64,000 bases of DNA from Ottelia alismoides (GCA_037367405.1 JAZKJV010002317.1:806001-870000); one strand, 5' to 3'. Shown: positions 21,284-31,980, numbered from the stretch's first letter. The notes: generated by a model not told the origin, from the letters alone. Numbers and translations are program-made.

Positions 21284-22530
21284 TGGATAATGGACTCTAG
21301 AGCATATTATCATCTATGTGGAGATCGCTTGTAGTTTGATACCTATAGTTCCGTACAACTAGATAGATCAGTGGTCATTGTTGATGGGACGTATTCCCCT
21401 ATTAGTAGACATGAAGAGATTTATTTGACTCCCTCCATGCGTTTACAGAATGTTCTTCATGCACATGCCTTCTCAATGAATTTATTGTCTATCAGTCAGA
21501 TTACAAAAGATTTACATTGTCGTGTTATATTTTACTCTAGTTACCTTGTTTTTCTGGTTATACACACTGGCATGGTGATTGGATGTGGTCATGAGCATTA
21601 AGGGCTACATTGGTTGACTTGGTCTCCTTATGCTGTTTCCACCTCTCTTTTTGCTGATTTGATTTCTCCCAACACATGGCATCTTAGATTTGGTCATCTT
21701 CATCTGCAAAAGATTTGTTTCATCCATGACTTATTTACCAAGTCCAATTTTCAATGTGAGCCATGTCAACCTAGAAAGCGTCATCAGTCCAACTTTCTAA
21801 ATCATCAAGGTCGTATTAGTTGGCCTTTTTGAGTTGTTTCATCTTGATATGTCTAGTTCGATTCGTGTTCCTTATCATCAGGGACACTGGTATTATTTAG
21901 TTTATGTGAATGATTTTTCCAGACTGTCATGGGTATTTGTTAAAGAATAAGTCCGATACTAGTTCACTAGTTCAGAACTTTGTGATTAAAATTAAGAATA
22001 TTTTCTCCGCCTTTATTAAATATATTCGTTCTGCTAATGCTCTTGAGTTCTGCACTACACATCTGTCTCTTTTTCTAGATCACATGTCATTATCCATCAT
22101 TCCTCCAGTCCCTATACTTTTCAGCAGAATGGTATTGTTGAACGTAAACACTGTCACCTTTTGGATATTATAAGGACTCTCCTTATACAGAGTCAAGCTC
22201 CTCATTCCTTCTGGGGTGATGCTGTGATGAAACCATGCTATCTTATCAATCGGATGCCCTCTATCATTTTGGGTGGAAAGGTACCCTTCTCCCTTGCTTT
22301 TCCTAAGGGCTTTTTCTCTTTTACGTCATGAGTTTTTGGTTGTGTGGCATCTGTCCACCTCTTGCCTCCTGGCCGTGACAAGCTCGCTCCTTGAGCTGTC
22401 AAATGTACGTTTGTTGGCTACTCTCGCACCTAAAACAGTTACTAGTGTTTTGATCCTGTAGAAGGAAAATACTATGTCAGTGCTGGCATTACTTTCTTTG
22501 AATTCATCATGTACTATTTTCCTACTGGTG
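21284..22530 (+). pseudogene. CopA protease and integrase
   Basis: Protease motif WIMDSRAYYHLCGD, with the catalytic glycine of DSG changed to Arg. Next come VVIVDGTYSPIS and LQNVLHA..FSMNLLSISQITKDLHC (GAG-pre-integrase). TWHLRFGHLHLQ and CEPCQPRKRH give the zinc region. The core shows GHWYYLVYVNDFSRLS, RSANALEFC and, after frameshifts, VERKHCHLLD-like sequence near 22140. It ends with a region equivalent to FVGYS near 22410. Many frameshifts and stops. Confidence 0.75.
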
Positions 22531-22695
22531 GCTGATTGAGTCCCTATGAGTCCGAGGACGCGATTGTTCTTCCACCTCCAACAACACATGTATGTTAGCG
22601 TGTCCTCCATGCTCAATGCTTTCTGCAACATCCATCATGTCTCAGGTAATTCCGAAAATTTCATTTCAACTGATGCTACTAGTGGTGTGCATAAT
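22531..22695 (+). pseudogene. CopA connection region before TRIM1
   Basis: Degraded Pro/Ser-rich linker between integrase and RT (FPTGG, then VLPPPTTHV). It ends at the TRIM1 target duplication ATAAT. Confidence 0.5.
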
Positions 22696-23328
22696 TGATG
22701 CAGCACAAAATTAAAATATAGGGCTTGATGTTTTTATTTACGTTTATTCGAATCGTCGCATTTTTATTTAAATAAAGAGATCGTATGTGATCTCGAAATT
22801 AATTAGTCAGTTTAAATTTGATTTTCGAATTTTGAATTAGAGTCAAATTAGGATAGAGTCGATTTGAATTTTAATTCAAATCAATTAGAGTCAATTAGGA
22901 TCGAGTGGGATTTTAAATTTGATTTGCTTTCTATTTTTGTAATTCCACCTCTACTATATAAAGAGGTTGGTAGCCTATTGTAAAGATAAGTTCAGTTGAT
23001 ATGAAAAATTGAGATTTTATTCTCTATCTCTCTCTCCTCTCTCTCTCTCTCCCCTCACGTGGTCTTCACGTTTCTTTTCTCCATCCCCTCGTGTTCCTGA
23101 CGAGCTTCTCCTCTCAACCCCTCCATTTTCTTCTCTCTCTCTCTCCCCTCTCTCTCTCTCTCTCCCCTCACGTGGTCTTCACGTTTCTTTTCTCCATCCC
23201 CTCGTGTTCCTGACGAGCTTCTTCTCTCAACCCCTCCATTCTCTTCTCAATCCCTCCATTTTCTTCTCCACCAAAATCCATCGTCAAATATTTTATTTTC
23301 CGCCGTCGCCGAAAACCAATCCGCATCA
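22696..23328 (+). repeat. TRIM1 5' LTR
   Basis: 633 bp, TGATGCAGCACAAAATT to CCGCATCA. It contains a possible TATA box (TACTATATAAAGAGG near 22953) and a long CT/CTCC repeat tract with an internal duplication of the block CCCTCACGTGGTCTTCACG. Confidence 0.9.
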
Positions 23329-23330
23329 AT

Positions 23331-23342
23331 TGGTATCAGAGC
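23331..23342 (+). promoter_or_regulatory. TRIM1 primer-binding site
   Basis: Exact TGGTATCAGAGC two bases after the 5' LTR. Confidence 0.9.
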
Positions 23343-23520
23343 ATGGCCTACAGATCGTCCTCACGATCTGACGATCCATCCAGACATTCGCGCCGACACG
23401 CGACGAAACACCATCGTTCGTCGGAGCGAAATTGGGAGATTCGACCAACAAGCCATGAGGAAATTCTCCATCAACAGCACGAAGATCAAGCAATTCGTCG
23501 GGAGACGAATTTTTTTAAGC
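23343..23520 (+). CDS. TRIM1 internal frame, Arg/Ser/His-rich, unidentified
   Basis: An ATG directly after the PBS opens a frame running through the internal domain into the 3' LTR. The part encoded inside the element is rich in Arg, Ser, His and Glu (RSSSRSDDPSRHSRRH, then RRETNFFKRRR). It might be the first residues of a gag left after deletion of the rest, or chance. The purine tract GGAGGAGAG follows at 23521-23529. Confidence 0.3.
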
Positions 23521-23530
23521 GGAGGAGAGT

Positions 23531-24142
23531 TGATGCAGCACAAAATTAAAATATAGGGCTTGATGTTTTTATTTACGTTTATTCGAATCGTCGCATTTTT
23601 ATTTAAATAAAGAGATCGTATGTGATCTCGAAATTAATTAGTCAGTTTAAATTTGATTTTCGAATTTTGAATTAGAGTCAAATTAGGATAGAGTCGATTT
23701 GAATTTTAATTCAAATCAATTAGAGTCAATTAGGATCGAGTGGGATTTTAAATTTGATTTGCTTTCTATTTTTGTAATTCCACCTCTACTATATAAAGAG
23801 GTTGGTAGCCTATTGTAAAGATAAGTTCAGTTGATATGAAAAATTGAGATTTTATTCTCTATCTCTCTCCCCTCACGTGGTCTTCACGTTTCTTTTCTCC
23901 ATCCCCTCGTGTTCCTGACGAGCTTCTCCTCTCAACCCCTCCATTTTCTTCTCTCTCTCTCTCCCCTCTCTCTCTCTCCCCTCACGTGGTCTTCACGTTT
24001 CTTTTCTCCATCCCCTCGTGTTCCTGACGAGCTTCTTCTCTCAACCCCTCCATTCTCTTCTCAATCCCTCCATTTTCTTCTCCACCAAAATCCACCGTCA
24101 AATATTTTATTTTCCGCCGTCGCCGAAAACCAATCCGCATCA
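23531..24142 (+). repeat. TRIM1 3' LTR
   Basis: 612 bp, TGATGCAGC to CCGCATCA. The 21-bp length difference from the 5' LTR lies in the CT-repeat tract. Confidence 0.9.
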
Positions 24143-25324
24143 ATAATGAATATGGACTTTCATAGGATAAGCATTCAGATGTAAAGATGAACCAGGACCA
24201 TTACTAAGGAATGATCTGGGGCGGTCTATTGCCTTACAGAAATGCAAACAATCTTGTGTGTGATACTCCCTCGCTGGTCATGTATCTTTTGCATGACTTT
24301 CATCAGATTTCAAGAAATTTGTCATGGGATTATCTGCCATTAAAATCCCACATACATATCAAGAGTCCCTCAAGGTGAGAAAACGATGCCTAGCCATGGA
24401 GGAGGAGATGATCGCTTTACAGTCACGTGGCACATGGAACATTTTTACAACTCATGCAGATGTGTCTGTTATGGGCTGTAAGTGGGTGTTCACTGTGAAG
24501 CACCGAGCAAATGGCAACATTAATCGCTACAAGGTAAGACTTGTGTCTCTTGTGTTTACCAAGACGTATGGGGTGGACTATTGGGATACCTTCTCTCCAG
24601 TTGCTCGGCATTCTACAGTACGGATCCTTCTCTCTGATGCAGCCACACGGGACTGGCCTCTATATCAGCTTGATGTGACGAATGTATTCCTATATGGTGA
24701 TCTACAGGAGTAGTCTACCTACAACAACCACGTGGGTTCACTGCTGAGGGGAGTATTAGAAGGTGTGCATACTTCATAAGGCAATGTATGTGACCTTAAG
24801 CAGAATCCAATAACATGGTTTCAAAAGCTCTCAGACGTGATAGAGTAGAAGGGGTTCGTGAGATTAACTGTAGATCATTCCCTATTTGTTTAGAGGTCTC
24901 AGAAAGGTACATTTGCTATACTGGTTTATGTAGATATTATCATTATTACATGGGATATTGTCCAGAACATTCAAGCAGGTAATGCTTTCCTCAGTTAGCG
25001 GTTTGTAACCAAGGACCTTGGCAGTTTATGCTACTTCCTTGGACTTGAGTTTGTTAGGAACCAATGAGGTCTTGTGATGACCCAGAGGAAGTTTGTTATT
25101 CTCTCTGAGACATGTATGGCAGATTACAGGCCAACCACTACTCCTGTGGACTCGAGCATGAAGTTATATGATGACGACGTTGATGAGGTAGAGAAGAGGA
25201 GATACATGGAGCTCATTGGGAAGCCCATATATGTGACTATCACTAGGCCAGATATGTCCTTTGTAGTGAGCAAAGTGAGTCAGTTTATAGAACAACCTAG
25301 ACACACACACATGGCTGTAGAATG
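24143..25324 (+). pseudogene. CopA reverse transcriptase
   Basis: After the TRIM1 insertion the frame continues through SDFKKFVMGLSAIKIPHTYQ-like sequence into RT. Visible are [48 protein letters not shown], a broken QQP.GF, and VYVDIIIIT, where the catalytic YVDD is YVDI. After the palm come FLGLEFVRN, MTQRK, ATTPVDSSMKLYDDD and QFIEQPRHTHMAV. The sequence ends at CopB. Several stops and frameshifts. Confidence 0.8.
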
Positions 25325-25474
25325 TGCTGAGATATTTAGATCTCTTTATATGTTATTATGTAATTTCTTTATGTTTATTGGTTATCTATGTAATTTTCTC
25401 TAGAGCTTTTCTCCTATATAAGAGAGCTTTGGGGATACAATAAAAGTACTTTTTCATTCCTTTACATTTCCACA
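25325..25474 (+). repeat. CopB 5' LTR
   Basis: TGCTGAGATATTTAGATC to TTTCCACA, 150 bp. TATA box CCTATATAAGAGAGC near 25413. Confidence 0.85.
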
Positions 25475-25486
25475 TGGTATCAGAGG
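25475..25486 (+). promoter_or_regulatory. CopB primer-binding site
   Basis: TGGTATCAGAGG, one base off the standard site. Confidence 0.85.
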
Positions 25487-25955
25487 GACGGTCCTAGATC
25501 GGAGCATATGCCTTAATTCCTCGTCCCCATCAAAAACCTCATGCGCCGCCGCCACACGTTCCTTCCCTGCGCTCCTTGCACCTCGCGCTTGCGCCTCCGC
25601 GCGCCCTGCGCCCCTCGCGCGTTTGCGCCCTCGCGCGTTTGCGCCTTGCGTGCGCCTGTGCCCCTCTGCGCATGTGCGCTTGCGCAACGCGTGCGTCTGC
25701 GCACCCCTGTTCGCCTGCACACCTGTGCGCTCCTACGCACCCCCACACGTGTCTGTGCCGTCGGGTGTCTTCATTCACCCCCGAGCACCTGTGCTCTGTG
25801 CACTCGTGAGCATCACGACCTGGCCTTTCAAATGTGTCCTCAAGGCATGGAAGTGGTTATGGTATGAGTCTGCACCAACAACCATCTTCCTAGATGTCTG
25901 TGTAGACATTCCTTGTCCGAGTTTGCAACCTCAGTCCTGAGAGATTGTTGTCATC
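25487..25955 (+). other. CopB leader with GC-rich island
   Basis: 25540-25760 is dominated by TGCGC/GCGCGTTTGCGCC words. Large open frames on both strands come from this composition and lack any recognisable domain. Confidence 0.6.
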
Positions 25956-26720
25956 ATGTCAGAGAACAAAGCAGATATTCCATCCTTGAGTGCCTTCATA
26001 GGTCCAACTCCCATTGTGAAGATGGATGGAACTAATTATGAACTATGGGCCATGCGGTTCATGAGTCTAATACAATGTAATGGCAAGAAGCATATCCTCA
26101 CACAGGAGGAGACTGGGGTTAATGCCCCATGGGAGGCAGACGACACGTATGCATGAGTGTGGCTTTCTGGAACAATATCCATGGAGACAGCAAATGACTT
26201 CTTGAGTCATCCCACGACAAAGGCTATGTGGGACATTCTCGCAGCTACATATTCTCCGGCGGGGAATGAGTCAAAGATTTTCAACTTAACATGATATCTT
26301 CACTTCGAAGCAGAATGGTCGTCCTCTCCATTCCCTTTGCACTTCTCTGAGGGGTATGTTTGAGAAGTTACATGGTCACATTCCCTTAACTGCTACATCA
26401 CAACTACTCTAGGCATACAAGGATTTCGTGATGACAGGAGTCTTTCTAACAGCATTGGATCATGAGTATGATCCAACTAGAGCACATATTCTTAAATATT
26501 CCTCCGATGGAGGAGGCATATCGCCAACTGAGCAGACTCTTCATATCTTTCGGTGGTTCTTCAGTGTCTCAGACTTCCTCAGCCATGGCAGCATCTCGTG
26601 GTAGGGGGAGCACTACACAGTTTCGTGGTCGAGGATGCTGTGGAAGAGGAGGGAGCAGTAGACCCCCTCGTCAGCCTTACACTTAGGTCACAGGCCATGT
26701 CATTAAGAGGAAACATGCTA
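25956..26720 (+). pseudogene. CopB gag
   Basis: It starts at the ATG of MSENKADIPS. The N-terminal block VKMDGTNYELWAMRFMSLI and GKKHILTQEETGVN are intact. A TGA after YA (26154), a frameshift near 26290 and a stop at 26412 follow. The C-terminal part shows PPMEEAYRQLSRL and a GRGSTTQFRGRGCCGRGG basic region. The zinc knuckle is destroyed (only TGHV and degraded cysteines at 26690-26730). Confidence 0.8.
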
Positions 26721-28110
26721 TTATAAGCATGTGTTTCCTACCTCAGCACGCGTGGCAGACCAGATCCAGCAGGGCAGCATTTCTTCTGTCGTATCTGACC
26801 AGATCATGTTGTCTCTTGGGTCAACTAGCTCACAATCAGGATCTTCTGAGGTAGCAGCCTCAGCCTCGACCACTACATCCACATCAGGTACATCATATGC
26901 TTTTACGATCTGTTACAGGGCAGACTTGTCAGAGTGGATCATGGATTCAAGAGCATCCCATCAACTCTGTGGTGGCAAAGGCCAATTCAGTACCTATGGC
27001 CTGACTCAGTCAGACAGATCTGTGGTGATAGTTGACGGGACACGTTCCCCCATTACTGGTTAGGGAGAGGTGCAGTTAACCCCCGAAATGCGGTTTCAGA
27101 ATGTTCTTTACGCTCCTAAATTCTCTATCAATTTACTATCTATTAGTTAAATCACCAAGGATTTGCATTGGCGTGCCATATTTGACCCTTCTGCTCTTGT
27201 GTTTCAGGATATTCTATCAAGCGGGGTGATTGGTTCTGGCCGTGAGCTAGGAGGTCTATACAGACTAGTGCAATCTTCTTATGCTGCGTTTTCTTCTCTT
27301 CGCACTTGATCTGTCTCTCGTTATACGTGGCATCTCTGCTTTGGTCATCTTCCTCTACAAAAGTTGCGACATGTTCTTACTTAGATCTCTCCTCGCTCTA
27401 CTTTCCAATGCGAGGCCTGCCAGTTTGGGAAGCATCATAGGTCCACATTCCAGAGTCGTCAAGGTCAAAGTAGTCATGGTCTGTTTGAGTTGATTCATTT
27501 GGATATTTGGGGTCCCAGTCGTGTTCCTGATCTTCAGGGACATCGATTTTATCTCGTTGATGTTGATGACTTTTCTAGATTGTCATGGGTCTTTCTGCTC
27601 AAGAACAAGTCCGATGCTAGTCCTATCATCCAGTCCTTTATTAATGAAATAAGGAATGTTTTTTATGCAAATATCAAGTATATTCATTCTGATAATTCAC
27701 TTGAATTCTGTAGTACACAACTTTCTCATTTTCTTAGATCTTATGGTTGCATCAGACATCTTGTGCTTATCATCTCAACAGAATGGGGTGGCTGAAAGGA
27801 AACATCGTCACCTGTTGGATGTCTAACGGACTCTTCTAATTCGGAGTTGTGCTCCCCACTCTTACTGGGGAGACGCTATTCTCACTGCGTGTTATTTGGT
27901 AAATCGTATGCCTACGTCGATTCTGGGAGAAAAGATTCCATTCATGATTGCGTTTCCCGAGAAGGATATTTTTTCTCTTACACCTCGTGTTTTTGGATGC
28001 GTTGCTTTTGTTCATCAGATGTCTCCTGGGCTTGACAAGCTCTCTCCCAGAGCAACCAAGTGTGTGTTTGTTGGGTATTCCAAGACCCAAAAGGGTATCG
28101 TTGCTTTGAC
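26721..28110 (+). pseudogene. CopB protease and integrase
   Basis: Protease reads WIMDSRASHQLCGGKG, with DSG changed to DSR. GAG-pre-integrase with NLLSIS and DLHWRAIFD follows, then a zinc region near 27330-27430. The integrase core shows LDIWGPSRVPDLQGHRF, DDFSRLSWVFLLKNKSDA, HSDNSLEFC and, after a frameshift, NGVAERKHRHLLD. It ends with RVFGCVAFVHQMSPGLDKL and KCVFVGYSKTQKG. Frameshifts near 27295, 27740 and 27830 and at least one stop near 27060. Confidence 0.8.
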
Positions 28111-28610
28111 CCTGCTCGACGAAGGTACTATGTTAGTACATATGTCACATTCTTTGAGTCCATCATGTATTTCTCTCCTACATGTGACAAGCTCGTTTCT
28201 TCAGAGAGCGGAGAAGAGGTTTACATGCCACCACCTCCTATCTTTCTTACTCCATCGCCACCACCACAACATAGTCCACATCCACACCACCACCACTGCC
28301 ACCTCCACCTCCTGCCACACCTACTTTCTTTCCTTAGGTTTATCAACACCGACCTCCTGCTCATGTGCCTCCACCAACATCCATCACACCCAAGGTATGC
28401 GTGAACACTTGAGTTCTACTAATGACACTAGTAATTTGAGCGTGCAAGATGTTCTGGACGATACTATTTCTGAGGATACCATGGACCTAGATGTCTCTAT
28501 TGCTCTATGACGAAAGAGGCATGCATGTTCTATACATCCTCTGTCCTCTCATGTCTCTCTGGCGCGTCTATCTGAGGACTTTCAAAGAATTGTTGTTGCC
28601 TTATTAGCGG
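28111..28610 (+). pseudogene. CopB connection region
   Basis: CFDPARRRYYVSTYVTFFES marks the end of the integrase C-terminal region. It is followed by a Pro/His-rich low-complexity linker (28240-28330, CCACCA repeats) and an acidic segment near 28440-28500 (EDTMDLDVSIAL), then a TGA before the RT. Confidence 0.65.
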
Positions 28611-30150
28611 TGCAGATACCAAGATCCTATCAAGAGGCATTACAGACTGACCCTTGGCATCTTGCTATGGAAGAGGAGATGACAGCTTTACAATCTCATG
28701 GTACGTGGACTGTTGTTCCCGCTCCCCCTGGTGCTTCTATCGTTGGCAGTAAGTGGGTGTTTACTATTAAACACCATGCAGATGGTTCCATGGACAGATA
28801 CAAGGCACAGTTGGTTGCTCGTGGATTCACCCAAACCTATAGGGTAGACTATCAAGACACCTTTTCTCCTGTTGCCCGTCACTCTACATTACGCATTCTT
28901 GTTGCCATTGCTGTGGTAAAAGACTGACCCCTTTTCCAATTATATGTCAAGAATGCTTTCTTATATGGCGATTTACATGAAGAAGTGTGTATGCAGCAAC
29001 CACCAGGGTTTACTGCTGAGGGGGAGTCTAACGTGGTGTGTAAACTTCATAAGGCCGTGTATGGTATTAAGAAGAGTCCGAGGGCTTGATTTCAGAAGCT
29101 CTCAGAGTTGATTGAACTACATGGTTTTGTCAGATCTACTGTGGATCATTCTCTTTTTGTTAAGAGGACCCAGAAAAGTATGGTTGCTATTTTGGTTTAT
29201 GTTGATGATATTGTTGTCACAGGCAGTGATACCGAAGGAATTCAGAAAGCTAAGGACTTTCTTGGACAACAGTTCGTGACCAAGGATCTTGGTAATCTGA
29301 GGTATTTTCTTGAACTAGAATTTGCAAGAAACCAACAGGGAATGGTAATGACGTAGAGGAAATATGCCATTTATCTCTTGTCCGAGATGGGTATGATAAG
29401 ATGTAGACCTGCTACTACTCCAATGGATCCTAATGCCCATCTTTATGATGATGACTCTGCAGAGGTAGATAAGAGACAATATAAAGAGCTGGTAGGGAGG
29501 CTACTATATGTCACCATTATGGGGCCTGATATATCGTTTGCTGTCTGCAGGGTTAGCCAATTTATAGAACAACCTAGACAGTCTCATATGAATGCAGTCA
29601 ACATGATCTTGAGGTATTCACAAGTCATCTCTAGGTGCATGACTTCTATTCAGGAGAGATACCACCCTGACAGTGTCAGGATGCACGGGTGTAGACTATG
29701 CCGGGTGTCCCAAGTATAGAAAGTAAACTTCATGTTTCACTGTGTTTGTAGACAACTCATTGGTTTCGTGGAAGAGCAAGAAACAGACAGTTGTAGCCAG
29801 ATCTAGCACGTAGTCAGTGTATATGGCAATGGCCTAAGGGAGCACAGAAATGATGTGGGTCAAGTCCGTTCTGACTGGCCTAACTATGGGGGTGCCTCTT
29901 TCTATGCATCTACAATGTGATAATCAAGCTGCATTGTTATAGCGAATAATCTTGCTTTCATGAAAGAGCAAAACACATTGAGGTTGACTGTCACTACACC
30001 CGTGATCTGATTTAAAAGGGGTTTATACTCACTTCTCATGTTGCTTCAGGCGATCAGATTGCTGACATGTTCACCAAAGCACTTGCAAATGGACCTTTTC
30101 ATCGTTGTTGTTCCAACCTTAGCATGATAGATATTTATGCTCCAGCTTGA
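28610..30150 (+). pseudogene. CopB reverse transcriptase and RNase H
   Basis: RT blocks: [87 protein letters not shown] (YVDD kept), LRYFLELEFARNQQG, ATTPMDPNAHLYDDD and VSQFIEQPRQSHMNAVNMI. RNase H after 29640 is badly shifted but shows AGCPK, LVSWKSKKQTVVARSS, CDNQAALL and QIADMFTKALANGPF. TGA codons replace Trp near 28924 and 29087. Confidence 0.85.
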
Positions 30151-30157
30151 GGAGGAG

Positions 30158-30307
30158 TGTTGAGATATTTACATCTTTTTATATGTTATTGTGTAGTTTC
30201 TTTATTTTTGTCGATTATCTATGTAATTTTAACTAGAGCTTTTCTCCTATATAAGAGAGCTCTAGGGCTACGATAAAAGTATTTTTTCATTCCTTTACAT
30301 TTCCACA
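30158..30307 (+). repeat. CopB 3' LTR
   Basis: TGTTGAGATATTTACATC to TTTCCACA, preceded by the purine tract TTGAGGAGGAG. Confidence 0.85.
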
Positions 30308-30860
30308 GTCCATATGATTTTGAGGTATTTGAAAACCTCACGTAGCACCGGTCTCTTATTTAACAGAGCCACATCTCTTGCTGTTACAACTTGCATAGAT
30401 GCATATTATGCAGGATGTATCATGGATTGGAAGTCTACCTCTGCCTTCATCGTTTTGTAAGGAGCTCCTTGTTGTCCTGGAAGAGGAAGAAGCAGACAAT
30501 TGTCGTTAGATCTAGTGCATAATCAGAATATAGAGCCATGGTACAAAGGAGTAGAGAGATGATGTAGGCCAAATTCGTTTTGACTGACTTAGCTATTAAG
30601 TTGCCTCTTCCCATGCTCCTCCAATGTGACAACCATGCTGCACTTTTTATTGCCAACAACTCAGCCTTCCATGAGAGGACAAAGCATGTCGAGGTATAGT
30701 GTCACTTCATTCGAGACATGATCCATTAGAGTCTTATTTCTATCTCTCATGTTAGCTCAAGTGAACAGACAACAGACGTGCTCACCAAGGCTCTTGCTCG
30801 AGGACCCTTTCAGAGATGTTGTTCAAAAGCTGAGCATGATAGACATCTATGCTCTAACTT
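30308..30860 (+). pseudogene. CopA RNase H
   Basis: It continues CopA after CopB: MILRYLKTSRSTGLLFNRAT-like sequence (seen in parts as MILRYLKTS and SLAVTTC), then ADAYYAGC-like, SSA*SEYRAM, LPMLLQCDNHAALFIANNSAFHERTKHVEV and TTDVLTKALARGPFQRC. Stops are frequent. A polypurine tract (TGAGGGGGAG) follows at 30860-30869. Confidence 0.75.
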
Positions 30861-30869
30861 GAGGGGGAG

Positions 30870-31011
30870 TGTTGAGAGTTTTTATGTTATGTTACTCTTT
30901 TACAATTTATTTCTCAGTCCTTATTATGTAATTTACCCATTAGGATTCATCTCTTCTATATAAGAGAACACTTCGGCTCTATGAATAAACAACAAAGTAT
31001 TTTCCTCAACA
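30870..31011 (+). repeat. CopA 3' LTR
   Basis: 142 bp, TGTTGAGAGTTTTTATG to TTTCCTCAACA. It matches the 5' LTR layout at 10176-10318. Confidence 0.8.
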
Positions 31012-31540
31012 CATGTGTATGCAAATGTTTATATATATGATGTAAGTATATGCATATGTACATAGTTGCGCGAACATATATATACACCGACTTATACACC
31101 AATATACATATACACACATATGTACATATATTGTGATATTTATACATGTACACACATACATATTAAATTATTAATTAAGTTAATCTTAGATTGTACTTTA
31201 GCTGTGTGTGGTTGAGTGTGTGCATACGTATGTGCATCTATGCTAGCATGCCTGCGTGTGTAGCTCTCCTGTCATTTTGGATCCCTTGCTCCTTGGAGCG
31301 CCTCATGTCTTTTACAACATTATATTGAGCTTGGAACCTTTTATGGTGAACTTTTCATACAAATAATCCATCTATTCAATCAACCTTAGACGTCTGATCA
31401 ATCGGCCTTGATCTATCTCTTCATGTAAATCCAATGCCTCACTTTTTTTTTCCTTGATCAAACAACATTGATCTCTATTTTCCTGGGCACATCAATTGAT
31501 TATCATCACTTGAATTCAAGATCCCAGTGGTCTAATTTTG
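31012..31540. other. Intergenic, with TA/CA-rich run
   Basis: 31012-31160 is an imperfect ATGT/TATA/CACA microsatellite-like run. The rest shows no gene or element end. Confidence 0.45.
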
Positions 31541-31752
31541 AATAGAATCCTGAAGTGTTGCTGGCAGTTTACGCGGAGTAAATTGGCTACCCAACCTGTA
31601 ACCCATGTTTGGTTCTAAGTTTCATTCAACTATACCCTATATATTGAATAGAATCCTGAAGTGTTGTTGACAGTTTACACGGAGTAAATTGGCTACCCAA
31701 CATGTACCCCATGTTTGGTTCCAAGGTGCCTTCAGCTATACCCTATATTCCT
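31541..31752. repeat. Tandem duplication, 106-bp unit
   Basis: The unit beginning AATAGAATCCTGAAGTGTTG occurs at 31541 and again at 31647. Both copies continue through GGAGTAAATTGGCTACCCAAC and CCATGTTTGGTTC to TATACCCTATAT. Differences are few. Confidence 0.75.
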
Positions 31753-31830
31753 GGTTTGGAGTTAGTTGAATAGATTCTACATTTTTCTGTCTTTTTATTT
31801 CCAACCACCTTAAATAAAAATGTCAACATT

Positions 31831-31973
31831 TGTTGGAAGAGTAGAATCACATATCATTAAGAGACCCTAGGACTCTCGTATATTAGGAGAAAAGCCCAAG
31901 ATAAATTACATAAGAGACACATGAAAGAAATAGAAATAAGAAATAGATATAATGAGATACACATATCTCAACA
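31831..31973 (-). repeat. CopE 3' LTR (left)
   Basis: 143 bp. A polypurine complement (CTCCCCATCAAGC) follows on the right. Confidence 0.85.
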
Positions 31974-31980
31974 CTCCCCA

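Larger units (their letters stand above)
22696..24142 (+). mobile_element. TRIM1, miniature LTR retrotransposon
   Basis: Two long LTRs (22696-23328, 23531-24142) enclose only about 200 bp. The flanks are a perfect 5-bp duplication ATAAT (22691-22695, 24143-24147). Outside a CT repeat the LTRs look identical except for one base (CCATCG/CCACCG), so the insertion is young. An initiator-Met PBS and a purine tract are present, but no pol. It interrupts the CopA connection region. Confidence 0.9.
25325..30307 (+). mobile_element. CopB, full-length but degenerate copia
   Basis: LTRs of 150 bp each (25325-25474, 30158-30307), PBS, polypurine tract and all copia domains in order, 4983 bp in total. 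It lies inside CopA RNase H: CopA reads QPRHTHM.. before it and MILRYLKTSRST-like sequence after it. The flanks GAATG and GTCCA do not form a clear duplication. The LTRs differ at about 15 sites by eye. All domains carry stops or frameshifts. Confidence 0.85.
10176..31011 (+). mobile_element. CopA, Ty1/copia host of a 20.8-kb nest
   Basis: LTRs at 10176-10318 and 30870-31011 flank gag, protease, integrase, reverse transcriptase and RNase H blocks in copia order. The blocks lie at 10848-11308, 11687-11731, 20575-22695, 24143-25324 and 30308-30860. The gaps are a hAT-like insert, CopC, MITE-a, TRIM1 and CopB. Joining across each gap restores protein continuity, for example ..GVFLVS / LNPKYD.. 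across CopC. All frames are broken by stops, so it is dead. The flanks ACATA and CATGT do not match cleanly. Confidence 0.85.

Noticed and set aside
23009..23371. 120-residue Ser/Pro/Leu frame on the plus strand
   Set aside because: It is the translation of the CT repeat in the TRIM1 LTR; the second LTR gives a similar frame at 23909.
25454..25940. Overlapping Arg/Ala/Cys-rich frames on both strands in the CopB leader
   Set aside because: They result from TGCGC-rich composition, lie between PBS and gag, and show no domain. The same happens at 16573-16965 and 54690-55138.
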